64,000 bases of DNA from positions 1 through 64,000 of the forward strand of contig NZ_SMLG01000006.1 in NCBI RefSeq assembly GCF_004349195.1, written 5' to 3'. This stretch comes from Flavobacterium rhamnosiphilum (lineage in GTDB: Bacteria; Bacteroidota; Bacteroidia; Flavobacteriales; Flavobacteriaceae). Below, piece after piece: positions 1-9,070 of the stretch (position 1 is the stretch's first letter; each line of letters opens with the position of its first letter). The notes beneath the pieces were generated by a model. That model was given only the letters and a program-made list of their open reading frames with translations, had not been told where the DNA came from and ran no database searches. A program made the position numbers and the translations under genes.

Positions 1-4
1 AAAG

Positions 5-36
5 AATCCTCATCATGAATTTGATGAGGATTTTTT
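5..36 (+). terminator. Rho-independent terminator at window edge
   Basis: An 11-bp perfect stem (AATCCTCATCA with TGATGAGGATT) closes a 6-base loop and is followed by a T-run. It would end a plus-strand gene lying left of the window. It may also serve the minus-strand methyltransferase ending at 92, because A residues precede the stem. Confidence 0.75.
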
Positions 37-91
37 GCGTTTATAAGTTTTTTAATTATTTAAGTAACTAGTTAATAAGTAATTGATGCTT

Positions 92-922
92 TTACTTTTT
101 TATCCTTATTTGCATAGCATAATCATAAGGATCAAGTTGTGTAAATGATATTTTCTCCCGTTTTACAAATTTAAAATAGTGATATATTTTTTCTTTTGTA
201 AATCTTTGTGACCAAAATCTTTCTTTTGTGGCTGTAAAACTATCTTTGGCATCAGTTATTACAGTCATTCCCATTTTCTGATACGATAGTTCTTGCTTTT
301 TTCTCGTATTCTCGTTGTCAATATAGCAGGCTCCAATTAAAATTTCTCCATTAGCATTCAGCATTTTATAGGCAAAGGTGAAAATAGTATCAAATTTTTC
401 ATTTTTTGATAAATCAATTTTTTCGGATAATAAATTATAATTTTCAAAAGGGAAGTTTTCAGGATAAAAATTACCTGCCGTAAACCAAGTTGTAATAATC
501 AAATCATACTGCTTTTGTAATTGATTTAATTCTACAGCATCTAAAAAATAAACGGTCACTTTATCTTCAATATTTAATTCATTTGCTGTGTTACGTGATA
601 AATTAACACATGTTTCGGCATTATCAGTACCGTCATAGAATTTAACCATATTCCACATTTCGGGAATTGCACTTAAATGTTTTACTATTCGAGCATTACC
701 AATTCCGATGTCTAAAATGGTTATTGGACTTCCTTTTTTAAGGTATATTTCCGCAATTACTTTCTTTAGTTCTATAAATTCCGCCCATTGTGCCTGTAAC
801 AATTCTTCTGATAAATAATTTTCATCGAATGATTTTTGAGCAGTATTTTTATTGTCATACATTTCCATAATTACTTTATTTAGAAATCTACTCAAATTTA
901 GTCTTTCATTTTGCAATTGCAA
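92..922 (-). CDS. Class I SAM-dependent methyltransferase, substrate unknown
   Basis: The protein (up to 276 aa) carries a Rossmann-type SAM-binding signature, ITILDIGIGNARIVKHL, around residues 68-84. A following acidic strand (FYDGTDNAETC) and a motif-IV-like stretch (YDLIITTWFTAGNFYPENF) fit a small-molecule or protein class I methyltransferase. Nothing identifies the substrate, and no pathway neighbour helps. The longest frame begins with TTG at 922. The first ATG is at 868 (MEMYDNK), and a TATATTTT element close to the phylum minus-7 box lies just upstream of the TTG, so the shorter 258-aa start is quite possible. The gene is divergent from pafA. The family call is firm; function and start are not. 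Confidence 0.8.
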   Translation of the reverse strand: MQLQNERLNLSRFLNKVIMEMYDNKNTAQKSFDENYLSEELLQAQWAEFIELKKVIAEIYLKKGSPITILDIGIGNARIVKHLSAIPEMWNMVKFYDGTDNAETCVNLSRNTANELNIEDKVTVYFLDAVELNQLQKQYDLIITTWFTAGNFYPENFPFENYNLLSEKIDLSKNEKFDTIFTFAYKMLNANGEILIGACYIDNENTRKKQELSYQKMGMTVITDAKDSFTATKERFWSQRFTKEKIYHYFKFVKREKISFTQLDPYDYAMQIRIKK

Positions 923-1019
923 GTAAAATATACGTTTGCAATTTTTAATTAATTTTAGGCATGTTTTTTTGATGAGTTAAGAATAGATTAATTTATTATT
1001 CTGAAGTATTTGTTCAGAG

Positions 1020-1047
1020 TTTGATTAAACTTTATGTTGTATTTTTG
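1020..1047 (+). promoter_or_regulatory. Bacteroidetes-type promoter of pafA
   Basis: TTTG at 1020-1023, a 16-base spacer, then TATTTTTG at 1040-1047 fit the TTTG/TAnnTTTG promoter of Flavobacterium. The start codon follows 21 bases after the minus-7 box. Confidence 0.6.
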
Positions 1048-1068
1048 TTTTAAATATAAAAATATAAT

Positions 1069-2685
1069 ATGAAAAAAATTATTTTGTTTTTGGCATTTAT
1101 TATGTCTTTGAACTCACAAGCTCAGCAACGCCCTAAATTAGTGGTAGGTATAGTGGTTGACCAAATGAAAATGGAATATCTATATCGTTTTTCAGATGAT
1201 TTTTCTGCAAATGGTTTTAAAAGATTAATGAATAATGGGTATACATTTCACAATATGCATTACAATTATGTACCTACTTATACTGCGCCGGGTCATGCGA
1301 GTATTTATACTGGAGCAACCCCTTCTACTCATGGTATTGTAGGGAATGATTGGTTTAATAAAGCTATAGGAAAAGATATGTATTGTACAGATGATGCTTC
1401 TGTAAAAACAATAGGTGATGGTACAGAAAAGGAGGGAGCAATGTCTCCAAAAAACTTGCTAAGTACCACCATTACTGATGAGTTGCGAATGGCGACAAAT
1501 TTTAAAGGAAAAGTAATCGGGATGAGTATCAAAGATCGTGGTGCTATTTTACCAGCGGGTCATTTTGCTAATTGGGCATTTTGGTATAGTAAGACTGGAG
1601 CCTTCATTTCTAGTACTTTTTATGGTTCAACATTACCAGCTTGGGTAACGCAATTCAACCAAGAAAAGCGATATATGAACTATATCAATACAGGTTGGGA
1701 TTTGTTGAAGCCTGCTGCTACTTATAACGAAAGCCTTTCAGACGATAATCCATATGAAGGTAAATTAGATAAAGCAAACCCACCTATTTTTCCATATGAT
1801 TTAAATAAGATATACAAAGAAAAAGGTGCTGATGTTTTGCGTACAACACCTTTTGGAAATGATATTTTGGCAGAATTAGCGATGAAAGCTATAGAAAAAG
1901 AAGAGTTAGGGAAAGATGAAATTACGGATTTTTTGACGGTTAGTTTTTCTTCAACGGATTATGTAGGACATACTTTTGGACCACGTTCTATGGAGTTGCA
2001 GGATACTTATTTGCGTTTAGATCAAACGATGGCTCAGTTTTTAAACTATTTAGATAAAACGGTTGGAAAGGATAATTACTTGCTTTTTCTGACCGCTGAT
2101 CACGCAGGTGCTGAAAATCCAAATTATCTAAAAGATAATAAATACAATGTAAAAAATATTCCTTCAAAAGACATTGTTGAAGCATTAAAAAAACATTCTA
2201 ACGAAACGTTTGGTGCTGATTTAATATTGGATTATTCTAACTTTAATCTTTTTTTCAATAAAGAAATAATAAAACAAAAAGGGGTAGAATTGACGAAAGT
2301 GAAACAAAGTTTCAAAGACTTTTTGATGACTCAAGAACAAGTTAAAAGAGTGTACACTGAAGAAGAAATTTTAGCTTCGTCGGGGGATGATTATTTCTTG
2401 AGTTTTATTTCAAAAGGTTTCGATCCAAAACAAAATGGCGATATAGTTATACTTGATAAAACGGGTTACATGCAATACCAACCTACCGGAACTACTCACG
2501 GATCACCTAATAGTTATGATACTCACGTACCGTTACTTTTTTATGGATGGCAAGTGCCAAAAGGAGAATTGCACACTAAAAAATATATTACTCAAATTGC
2601 ACCAACGCTTTCGCAAATGTTGAAGATTCCATTTCCTAATGGAACTGAATCTGAAGTTTTGGAAACGTTGTTAGATAAAAAATAA
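1069..2685 (+). CDS. pafA: PafA-type alkaline phosphatase, exported
   Basis: This 538-aa alkaline phosphatase superfamily enzyme has an N-terminal signal peptide (about residues 1-18, ending SQAQ), so it acts in the periplasm or outside. It hydrolyses phosphate monoesters. The catalytic Thr is in YTAPGHAS (T72), the oxyanion-side Asn in GNDWF (N93), and the Lys/Arg pair in SIKDR (K155, R157). These sit exactly seven residues before T79, N100, K162 and R164 of the studied Elizabethkingia PafA. The Lys/Arg pair marks monoesterases rather than phosphodiesterases. Metal ligands appear in VVDQ (D31), SSTDYVGHT and TADHAG. Length is normal for the family. It is monocistronic, with its own promoter and a terminator shared with lysA. 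No Pho-type operator was recognised. Confidence 0.92.
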   Translation: MKKIILFLAFIMSLNSQAQQRPKLVVGIVVDQMKMEYLYRFSDDFSANGFKRLMNNGYTFHNMHYNYVPTYTAPGHASIYTGATPSTHGIVGNDWFNKAIGKDMYCTDDASVKTIGDGTEKEGAMSPKNLLSTTITDELRMATNFKGKVIGMSIKDRGAILPAGHFANWAFWYSKTGAFISSTFYGSTLPAWVTQFNQEKRYMNYINTGWDLLKPAATYNESLSDDNPYEGKLDKANPPIFPYDLNKIYKEKGADVLRTTPFGNDILAELAMKAIEKEELGKDEITDFLTVSFSSTDYVGHTFGPRSMELQDTYLRLDQTMAQFLNYLDKTVGKDNYLLFLTADHAGAENPNYLKDNKYNVKNIPSKDIVEALKKHSNETFGADLILDYSNFNLFFNKEIIKQKGVELTKVKQSFKDFLMTQEQVKRVYTEEEILASSGDDYFLSFISKGFDPKQNGDIVILDKTGYMQYQPTGTTHGSPNSYDTHVPLLFYGWQVPKGELHTKKYITQIAPTLSQMLKIPFPNGTESEVLETLLDKK

Positions 2686-2702
2686 ATAGTATTGTCATTA
2701 TT

Positions 2703-2739
2703 AAAAAAATCCCATTCGTTTTGCAAATGGGATTTTTTT
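2703..2739. terminator. Bidirectional terminator between pafA and lysA
   Basis: A 10-bp stem (AAATCCCATT with AATGGGATTT) is flanked by A-rich and T-rich runs, so it can end the convergent pafA (+) and lysA (-) transcripts. Confidence 0.8.
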
Positions 2740-2742
2740 GTT

Positions 2743-3963
2743 TTAAACTGTAGCGGCTGATACCGGTAACGGAATTTGGTTTCTCAACAAATCTTCAAAG
2801 GTTTCATGTGCTCTGATTAAATGTCCTTCACCATTTAGCCATAATACTTCGGCTGGTTTGTATCTAGAGTTGTAGTTTGATGCCATGGAGAAACAATATG
2901 CTCCTGCATTTCTAAAACATAAAATATCGCCTTCTTTTATTTCTGCTATTTTTCTATTATTGGCAAAAGTATCGGTTTCACAAATGTATCCTACTACGGA
3001 GTAAAAACGTTCTTTCCCTTTTGGGTGTGATATGTTTTCAATATGATGTTGTGAACCATAAAACATTGGTCTAATCAAATGATTAAAACCACTATCTATT
3101 CCTGCAAAAACAGTCGAAGTAGTTTGTTTAACGACATTAACTTTAGCCAAAAAGAAACCTGCTTCACTTACTAAAAATTTCCCTGGTTCAAATATTAACG
3201 TTAATTCTTTTCCGTATTCGGCACAAAAAGCATTGAATCTTTTGGATAATTTTTTGCCTAGTTCCTCAATGTCAGTTTCGATATCGTCTTTTTTATAAGG
3301 CACTTTAAATCCGCTTCCAAAATCTAAAAATTCAAGATTTTTGAAGTTTTTAGCAGCATCAAATAAGATTTCGGCAGCATATAAAAATACTTCGATGTCC
3401 AAAATATCAGAACCGGTATGCATGTGAATACCTACGATATTCATTTTTGTGTTTTCAACAATACGAACCAAATGAGGTAATTGGTGTACAGAAATACCAA
3501 ATTTACTATCAATATGACCAACAGATATATTTGCATTTCCGCCTGCCATCACGTGAGGATTTATTCTGATGCATACAGGAACATTTGGATATTTTGTGCC
3601 AAATTGCTCTAATATCGACAAATTGTCAATATTTATTTGAACTCCCATAGCTGTAACTTCCTCAATTTCTTCAAGAGAAACACCATTTGGAGTATAAAAT
3701 ATTTTTTCTGGTTCATAGCCGGCATGAAGCCCTAACAATACTTCTTGAATGGAAACAGTATCTAACCCTGATCCCATTTCTTTTAATAACTGAAGTATAG
3801 CAACATTCGACAAAGCCTTCATAGCATAATTGATGCGCAACTTATCTACTTTAGAAAAAGCTTTTGTTAATCTATTGTATTGAGATTGTATTTTTTCGGC
3901 ATCATAAACGTATAATGGACTGCCAAATTGTTCTGCTAATTGTACTAAGTCTTTTGATTGCAT
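2743..3963 (-). CDS. lysA: Diaminopimelate decarboxylase
   Basis: LysA catalyses the last step of lysine synthesis, decarboxylating meso-diaminopimelate to L-lysine in the cytosol with PLP. The 406-aa protein has the alanine-racemase-like barrel. The PLP lysine is in NYAMKALSN (K49), the phosphate-binding glycines are in FLDFGSGFKVPY, and the C-terminal beta domain has the CETDTF substrate/PLP motif and the FRNAGAYCFSMASNYNSR signature. Length is typical. The ATG at 3963 is the first in frame and lies 17 bases from a good minus-7 box. It stands alone, with no aspartokinase or other lysine genes beside it. Confidence 0.95.
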   Translation of the reverse strand: MQSKDLVQLAEQFGSPLYVYDAEKIQSQYNRLTKAFSKVDKLRINYAMKALSNVAILQLLKEMGSGLDTVSIQEVLLGLHAGYEPEKIFYTPNGVSLEEIEEVTAMGVQINIDNLSILEQFGTKYPNVPVCIRINPHVMAGGNANISVGHIDSKFGISVHQLPHLVRIVENTKMNIVGIHMHTGSDILDIEVFLYAAEILFDAAKNFKNLEFLDFGSGFKVPYKKDDIETDIEELGKKLSKRFNAFCAEYGKELTLIFEPGKFLVSEAGFFLAKVNVVKQTTSTVFAGIDSGFNHLIRPMFYGSQHHIENISHPKGKERFYSVVGYICETDTFANNRKIAEIKEGDILCFRNAGAYCFSMASNYNSRYKPAEVLWLNGEGHLIRAHETFEDLLRNQIPLPVSAATV

Positions 3964-3979
3964 GATTATTAATTTTGAG

Positions 3980-4010
3980 CAAATTTATTATTCTTTATTT
4001 AGTCCCACAA
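3980..4010 (-). promoter_or_regulatory. Promoter of lysA
   Basis: On the minus strand, TTG (4010-4008), a 20-base spacer and TAAATTTG (3987-3980) match the TTG-N17-23-TAnnTTTG consensus directly upstream of lysA. Confidence 0.6.
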
Positions 4011-4120
4011 GCTAATAAATGAATTCTAACAAATTGTAACAAAAAGTTATAAATCAAACATTTTATTAATTCCTAAAATAGTGCAAAAAATATTATTAAT
4101 AAAGTGTGAAAATAATTTTT

Positions 4121-4139
4121 ATTTAGAATGAATAAAAAT
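4121..4139 (+). promoter_or_regulatory. Possible Fur-like operator before the TonB receptor
   Basis: ATTTAGAATGAATAAAAAT is an imperfect 19-bp palindrome whose left half equals a classical Fur half-site (ATTTAGAAT); the right half matches in about six of nine bases. It abuts the minus-7 box at 4140-4147, where a repressor would block transcription. It is suggestive only, because AT-rich DNA yields such matches by chance. Confidence 0.3.
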
Positions 4140-4147
4140 TATATTTG
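4140..4147 (+). promoter_or_regulatory. Minus-7 box of the TonB receptor/PepSY operon
   Basis: TATATTTG matches TAnnTTTG exactly, 46 bases before the ATG at 4194. No clear minus-33 TTG lies at the usual distance. Confidence 0.45.
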
Positions 4148-4193
4148 CTAAATAAAATATGCCAAAATTAAAAATATAATAGAAACCGCCCTT

Positions 4194-6326
4194 ATGAACA
4201 GAAAGAAAATAATTTATTTGCTTGTTTTGATACCTTTTTTTGGATTTGCTCAGGAAAAAATTAATGAAGTAGAAAAAGTTACCGAATTGGATGACATCAT
4301 AATAACTGCCAGTCGTAAAAAAGAGAGTATAAAGGAAGTAACTTCCTCAGTGACCATTGTTGGAGAAAAAAAGATTCAAAACCAGTCATTGGTTAATTCA
4401 AACATTGCTAGTATTTTACAATATACCGTTCCTGGTTTGGCAACTTCTAGTAACCAAACGTCAAATTATGGACAAACCTTGAGAGGAAGGCCATTTTTGG
4501 TCATGATAGACGGAATACCACAATCTACGCCGTTGCGAAATGGTGGAAGAGATCTTCAGGTTATCGATCCGGCTTCAATTGAAAGAATTGAAGTTATCAA
4601 AGGAGCCACGTCGATTTATGGAAACGGTGCAGATGGAGGAATTATCAATTACATAACCAAGAAAAACCGTAAGGAAAAAATTATTATGGGTTCTGTTGCA
4701 TCTAGTTTTACAGCACAACCTGCTTCTTTTGATCAAACTCTGGGCTTCAGAACTTCGATTTCTTTAAATGGTAAACACAATCGTTTTGACTACGTTTTGG
4801 GCTTGACCCATGAGCAAACAGGATTGTTAAAGGATGCCAATTCTGTAAATATTTCTCCAACGTATAGTTTGGCCAATATGAATACTTATAATGGATTGAT
4901 TAAAATAGGTTACGAAATATCCGAAAATCAAAGAATTGAGGCATCGTATATAGGTTATGCATCAAAATCGTTTTTGAATCAAGATGTCAAAATCGGCAAA
5001 TGGGGAGTGACTCCTACTATTGGGATAGCAGCAGCAGATAGATTAGGAACTCCTGAGGGAACTCCAAGAAATCATAATTTGAGGTTAAGCTACTCTAATT
5101 CTAGTATCTGGAATGGGACTTCGCTAAATGTAAACGCTTATTCACAAGACTTTAGAACTGTTTTTTACTATGATAAAATACAATTCCTTAACGGAGGACA
5201 GTCAAATGTAACTTCAAAAAAAATAGGACTTCGAGCAAATTTTGATTCTCGTCTTTTTTCTAAAGAAAATTATAAAGCCGATTTAATTTACGGAATAGAC
5301 TTACTTCAAGATGCCACGGTGCAAAAACTGGAGGACGGTCGTTTTTGGACACCACAAATGAATATGCAAAATACAGCTCCATTTGCATTAGTGAAATTTG
5401 ATGCGTGGAATAAATTTACCTTAAAAGCAGGTGCTCGATATGAAAATATTAAAGTTGAAGTTGATGATTTTAATACGCTTCCCGTATTAAACACAAAAAC
5501 GAACACATATACCCCAAGTATTTTTGTTGAAGGCGGTAATTTAGAATACAATGCGCTGGTTTGGAATGTAGGAGTTCGATATAATGTTTTGCCTGCATTA
5601 AATGTTTTCTCGAGCTATTCACAATCGTTTTCCATTAATGAAATTGGAAGAATATTAAGAAGTGCAACCACAAGTGTTGTTTCAAAATTACCGACGGATC
5701 CCATAATAGTGAATAACTATGAAGTTGGATTAGCCGGATCGCCAAAAAGATGGTTCAATTATGAAGTAACAAGCTTTTGGAGTACTTCAAAACTAGGGGC
5801 ATCCTCAGTCCAAAATACTGATGGTTCTTATGCTATGCAACGCGCTCCTGAATATATTTGGGGTTATGAGGCGATTATCAATTTCAAGCCTTTGGATTAT
5901 CTAAGTTTTGGTGGTGCATTTGCTTGGATAGAAGGAAAAGTTGATAATGATAACGACGATTCTTATGAAAAATATATTAATGGCTCTCGAATAATGGCAC
6001 CGAAAGTGACTGGTAACGTTCAAATTCAGCCTTTGAAAAATTGGGATGTTGAATTAAGTGTTTTACATAATTTTGAAAGAGACCGATTCAGCTCAGATCC
6101 AGCAACAAATAAATATAGTTTTAATGAAGGGCCTGTACAAAAATATACTATTTTTAATTTTAGTAGTTCGTATGTAATTAACAAACATATTAAAACATCG
6201 TTTGGTGTTGAGAATTTATTTAACAAAGATTATTCTCCAAATATTGCATGGTGGATGGCGAGAGATCAAGATTATGTGAAATCACCGGGCAGAAGAGTCT
6301 CTTTGCAATTGCAATATAGTTTTTAG
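4194..6326 (+). CDS. TonB-dependent outer-membrane receptor (siderophore-type)
   Basis: This 710-aa protein has a signal peptide (residues 1-19, ending GFAQ), a TonB-box-like segment (ELDDIIITAS, about 31-40), a plug domain (residues about 45-155, with IDPASIERIEVIKGATSIYG and GGIINYITKK) and a beta-barrel ending in aromatic LQLQYSF. It lacks the carboxypeptidase-like and STN domains of SusC or FecA types and so resembles the short siderophore/cobalamin receptors. The next gene, 59 bp downstream on the same strand, is a PepSY-TM protein, a frequent partner of ferric-siderophore receptors. Iron-siderophore import is therefore the best inference. The ligand is not readable from sequence. A Fur-like box sits at its promoter. 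Confidence 0.88.
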   Translation: MNRKKIIYLLVLIPFFGFAQEKINEVEKVTELDDIIITASRKKESIKEVTSSVTIVGEKKIQNQSLVNSNIASILQYTVPGLATSSNQTSNYGQTLRGRPFLVMIDGIPQSTPLRNGGRDLQVIDPASIERIEVIKGATSIYGNGADGGIINYITKKNRKEKIIMGSVASSFTAQPASFDQTLGFRTSISLNGKHNRFDYVLGLTHEQTGLLKDANSVNISPTYSLANMNTYNGLIKIGYEISENQRIEASYIGYASKSFLNQDVKIGKWGVTPTIGIAAADRLGTPEGTPRNHNLRLSYSNSSIWNGTSLNVNAYSQDFRTVFYYDKIQFLNGGQSNVTSKKIGLRANFDSRLFSKENYKADLIYGIDLLQDATVQKLEDGRFWTPQMNMQNTAPFALVKFDAWNKFTLKAGARYENIKVEVDDFNTLPVLNTKTNTYTPSIFVEGGNLEYNALVWNVGVRYNVLPALNVFSSYSQSFSINEIGRILRSATTSVVSKLPTDPIIVNNYEVGLAGSPKRWFNYEVTSFWSTSKLGASSVQNTDGSYAMQRAPEYIWGYEAIINFKPLDYLSFGGAFAWIEGKVDNDNDDSYEKYINGSRIMAPKVTGNVQIQPLKNWDVELSVLHNFERDRFSSDPATNKYSFNEGPVQKYTIFNFSSSYVINKHIKTSFGVENLFNKDYSPNIAWWMARDQDYVKSPGRRVSLQLQYSF

Positions 6327-6385
6327 TCTCTAATTTTTTTTAAAAGTCGATGCTAAAGTTGCAGTTTTAACCTTTTATACGTGTA

Positions 6386-7504
6386 ATGAAATTTAAAAAA
6401 ACAATTCGGAAATTGCATCTTTGGCTCGGCTTGGCTTCAGGGATTATCCTACTTATAGTAGCCGTAACAGGTTGTATTTATGTTTTTGAAGAAGAAATAA
6501 CAAGCTGTACCCAACATGATTTTGATTATGTGAATGCGCAAAATTCAAGCCGTATGTCGCTTGATGTTATTATTGATTCTTTCAAGAAAAATCATGGGGA
6601 TAATAAGTTGCTTTTTATCAAGCAAAAAGAGAGCGTTCCCAATGCAACAATTGTGCTGGGGGATAAAAAAACTCAAGTAGCCTATAATCCCTACAACGGG
6701 AAGGAAGTGATGTCTCTGGATAGTAAAGATTCGTTTTTTGCCATAATTTTAGAGATTCATCGTACGTTACTTTTAGGTGATATTGGTAAAAATATAATTG
6801 GAGTTTCGACTTTTATATTCCTTTTTATGTTGATTTCAGGTTTGGTTTTGTGGTTTCCAACCAATTTTAAAAAGTTGAAATTTTATTTTACTGTAAGTAA
6901 TAAGTCTGCCAAAAGATTGAATTTTGATTTGCACAGAATTGGAGGTTTTTACGCTTCTTTTATTCTGGTTTTTATAGCGAGTACGGGTTTGTTTTTTTCG
7001 TATGATTTTGTAAAAAAGGCAGCGTATGCAGTTACCAATAGTAAACCGTACACCAAATGGGGGCCCAATTCTGGAATGCCAAAAACGACGGAAACGAACA
7101 TTGCTGCAATTTATGCACAAATACAAAAAGAATACCCCAATTGCATAGAGTCAACTATTTATTATCCTAAAGAAAGTAACGGTACCATTCGTATGAAATT
7201 GAAATATGCATATGAATATATCCCAAAATACAATACCTTTTTTGTAGATCAATTTTCGGGAAAAATTGCGCAAACAGATTTAGATAAAAACGCATCGACG
7301 GCAGAGAAAGTTAAAAACTCAATTTTCGGTATTCACACAGGTTCTATTTTTGGAATTTCGGGTAAAATAATTGCCTTTTTGGTTGTTCTAATAGCTGCAA
7401 GTTTACCAATTACTGGTTTTATAATGTGGAGAAGGAAGCGAAAAGCAAAATCGAAACAAATCAAACCAAATGCTTTTATCTATGAATCAATTGTTGAAAA
7501 TTAG
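6386..7504 (+). CDS. PepSY-TM family membrane protein (putative siderophore-iron reductase partner)
   Basis: The 372-aa protein has the PepSY-TM layout: an N-terminal cytoplasmic stub (KTIRKLHLWLG) and TM1 (about 17-33), an exported loop, TM segments near 138-156 and 184-206, a second exported PepSY-like loop and a last TM near 325-345 followed by a basic tail (WRRKRKAK). Conserved histidines occur in KLHLWLG, EIHRTLLLG, DLHRIGGFY and GIHTGSIFG, the usual heme- or metal-ligand positions of this family. Relatives beside TonB receptors (for example FoxB/PiuB types) take part in releasing iron from siderophores. That role is inferred here from the 59-bp spacing to the receptor gene. Confidence 0.85.
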   Translation: MKFKKTIRKLHLWLGLASGIILLIVAVTGCIYVFEEEITSCTQHDFDYVNAQNSSRMSLDVIIDSFKKNHGDNKLLFIKQKESVPNATIVLGDKKTQVAYNPYNGKEVMSLDSKDSFFAIILEIHRTLLLGDIGKNIIGVSTFIFLFMLISGLVLWFPTNFKKLKFYFTVSNKSAKRLNFDLHRIGGFYASFILVFIASTGLFFSYDFVKKAAYAVTNSKPYTKWGPNSGMPKTTETNIAAIYAQIQKEYPNCIESTIYYPKESNGTIRMKLKYAYEYIPKYNTFFVDQFSGKIAQTDLDKNASTAEKVKNSIFGIHTGSIFGISGKIIAFLVVLIAASLPITGFIMWRRKRKAKSKQIKPNAFIYESIVEN

Positions 7505-7558
7505 GTAGATCATTATTCTTAACTTGTCAAGTCTGTTTACAAATTGACTGTAATTAAA

Positions 7559-7595
7559 AATCCCCTTTGGAAAATAATATTTTTCAAAGGGGATT
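7559..7595 (-). terminator. Terminator of the gltBD operon
   Basis: An 11-bp stem AATCCCCTTTG/CAAAGGGGATT, extended by an A/T stem inside, is followed on the minus strand by TTTTTAATTA. On the plus strand the T-run is poor, so it mainly serves gltD. Confidence 0.7.
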
Positions 7596-7613
7596 ACTTA
7601 TTTCTATTAAATA

Positions 7614-9068
7614 CTACAAACTTGGCAAATCTCCCTTGCCTTTTGTTGGTAGATTGGTGTAACCCATTAAGTATAAATCAACTTCTCTAGCGGCTTCTCT
7701 ACCTTCGGATATAGCCCAAACGATTAAGGATTGTCCTCTTCTCATATCACCAGCGGTAAATATATGAGGAACATTTGTTTGATAATTTGTTGCTTTATAG
7801 TTGCTTCTCATATCAATTTCTAATCCCAATTGGTTGCTTAACGTTTTTTCAGGGCCTGTAAAACCAAGGGCTAATAAAGCCAAATCACATGGCCATATTT
7901 TCTCTGAACCTTCTTTTTCTATTAGTTCTGGTCTTTGCCCTGGCGTTATTTTCCACGCTACTTCAACGGTTTTTAATCCAACTACTTCTCCTTTTTCATT
8001 AGCAAGGAATTCTTTGGTATTGATTAACCAGTTTCTGTCACAGCCTTCTTCATGCGAAGAAGATGTTTTTAGCTGCAACGGCCAAAATGGCCATGGCGTA
8101 GTTTCGCTTCTTCCAACTGGAGGTTTTGGCATGATTTCAAAGTTGGTAACTGATTTTGCTCCATGTCTGTTGGACGTTCCCACGCAATCTGATCCTGTAT
8201 CTCCACCACCAATCACGATTACGTCTTTACCGGTTGCTTTAACTTGGTTAGCAATTGTTTCACCATATAAAACTTTGGTTTGTTGTGTAAGGAAATCCAT
8301 AGCTTGAACCACGCCTTTGCTGTCAGCACCTTTTGTTGGCAAACCTCTTCTTTCGGTAGCTCCACCACATAATACGATAGAATCAAAAGCATTTAATTCA
8401 TCGACGCTATAGTTTACACCTACGTTTACATTGGTTTTAAAAACTACACCTTCTGCTTCCAATACTTTAACGCGTCGGTCAATAATTCCTTTTTCTAATT
8501 TAAAGTTTGGAATTCCGTAACGTAATAGTCCACCTATTGCATTGTCTCTTTCAAAAACGGTAACGGTATGTCCAGCACGATTCAATTGTTGTGCAGCGGC
8601 CAATCCAGCAGGACCAGATCCAATTACGGCAACTGTTTTTCCAGTTCTCACTTCTGGTGTTTGTGGTTTGATCCAACCTTCTGCAAAACCTCTTTCGATA
8701 ATATTCTTTTCAATATTTTCGATAGCTACAGGCTCACTGATAATTCCCAATACGCATGATTTCTCACAAGGCGCAGGACATAAACGACCCGTAAACTCAG
8801 GGAAATTGTTTGTTGATTGTAAAATCTTCAAAGCGCTTTCCCATTCTTCTTGATGCACCATGTCATTAAAATCAGGAATTAAATTCCCTAAAGGACATGA
8901 GCTGTGACAAAAAGGAATTCCGCAATCCATACATCTGGAACCTTGTTCTTTAATTTTATCTTTTGCTAACGGAATTGTAAATTCATTATAATTTGATACT
9001 CTTTCTAGAACAGCAACATTACTTTCGTCGGTTCTATTATATTCCTTAAATCCACCTATCTTACCCAT
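7614..9068 (-). CDS. gltD: Glutamate synthase small subunit
   Basis: GltD is the FAD/NADPH-binding subunit that feeds electrons to GltB for glutamate synthesis from glutamine and 2-oxoglutarate. The 484-aa protein has N-terminal cysteines for [4Fe-4S] clusters (CMDCGIPFCHSSCP, C46/49/54/58, and CPAPCEKSC, C97/101/105). It also has an FAD Rossmann motif VIGSGPAGLAAAQQL (about 148-162) and an NADPH motif VIVIGGGDTGSDCVG (about 285-299). Length and order are standard. It begins two bases after the stop of gltB, so the two are co-transcribed and probably translationally coupled. Confidence 0.95.
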   Translation of the reverse strand: MGKIGGFKEYNRTDESNVAVLERVSNYNEFTIPLAKDKIKEQGSRCMDCGIPFCHSSCPLGNLIPDFNDMVHQEEWESALKILQSTNNFPEFTGRLCPAPCEKSCVLGIISEPVAIENIEKNIIERGFAEGWIKPQTPEVRTGKTVAVIGSGPAGLAAAQQLNRAGHTVTVFERDNAIGGLLRYGIPNFKLEKGIIDRRVKVLEAEGVVFKTNVNVGVNYSVDELNAFDSIVLCGGATERRGLPTKGADSKGVVQAMDFLTQQTKVLYGETIANQVKATGKDVIVIGGGDTGSDCVGTSNRHGAKSVTNFEIMPKPPVGRSETTPWPFWPLQLKTSSSHEEGCDRNWLINTKEFLANEKGEVVGLKTVEVAWKITPGQRPELIEKEGSEKIWPCDLALLALGFTGPEKTLSNQLGLEIDMRSNYKATNYQTNVPHIFTAGDMRRGQSLIVWAISEGREAAREVDLYLMGYTNLPTKGKGDLPSL

Positions 9069-9070
9069 GA

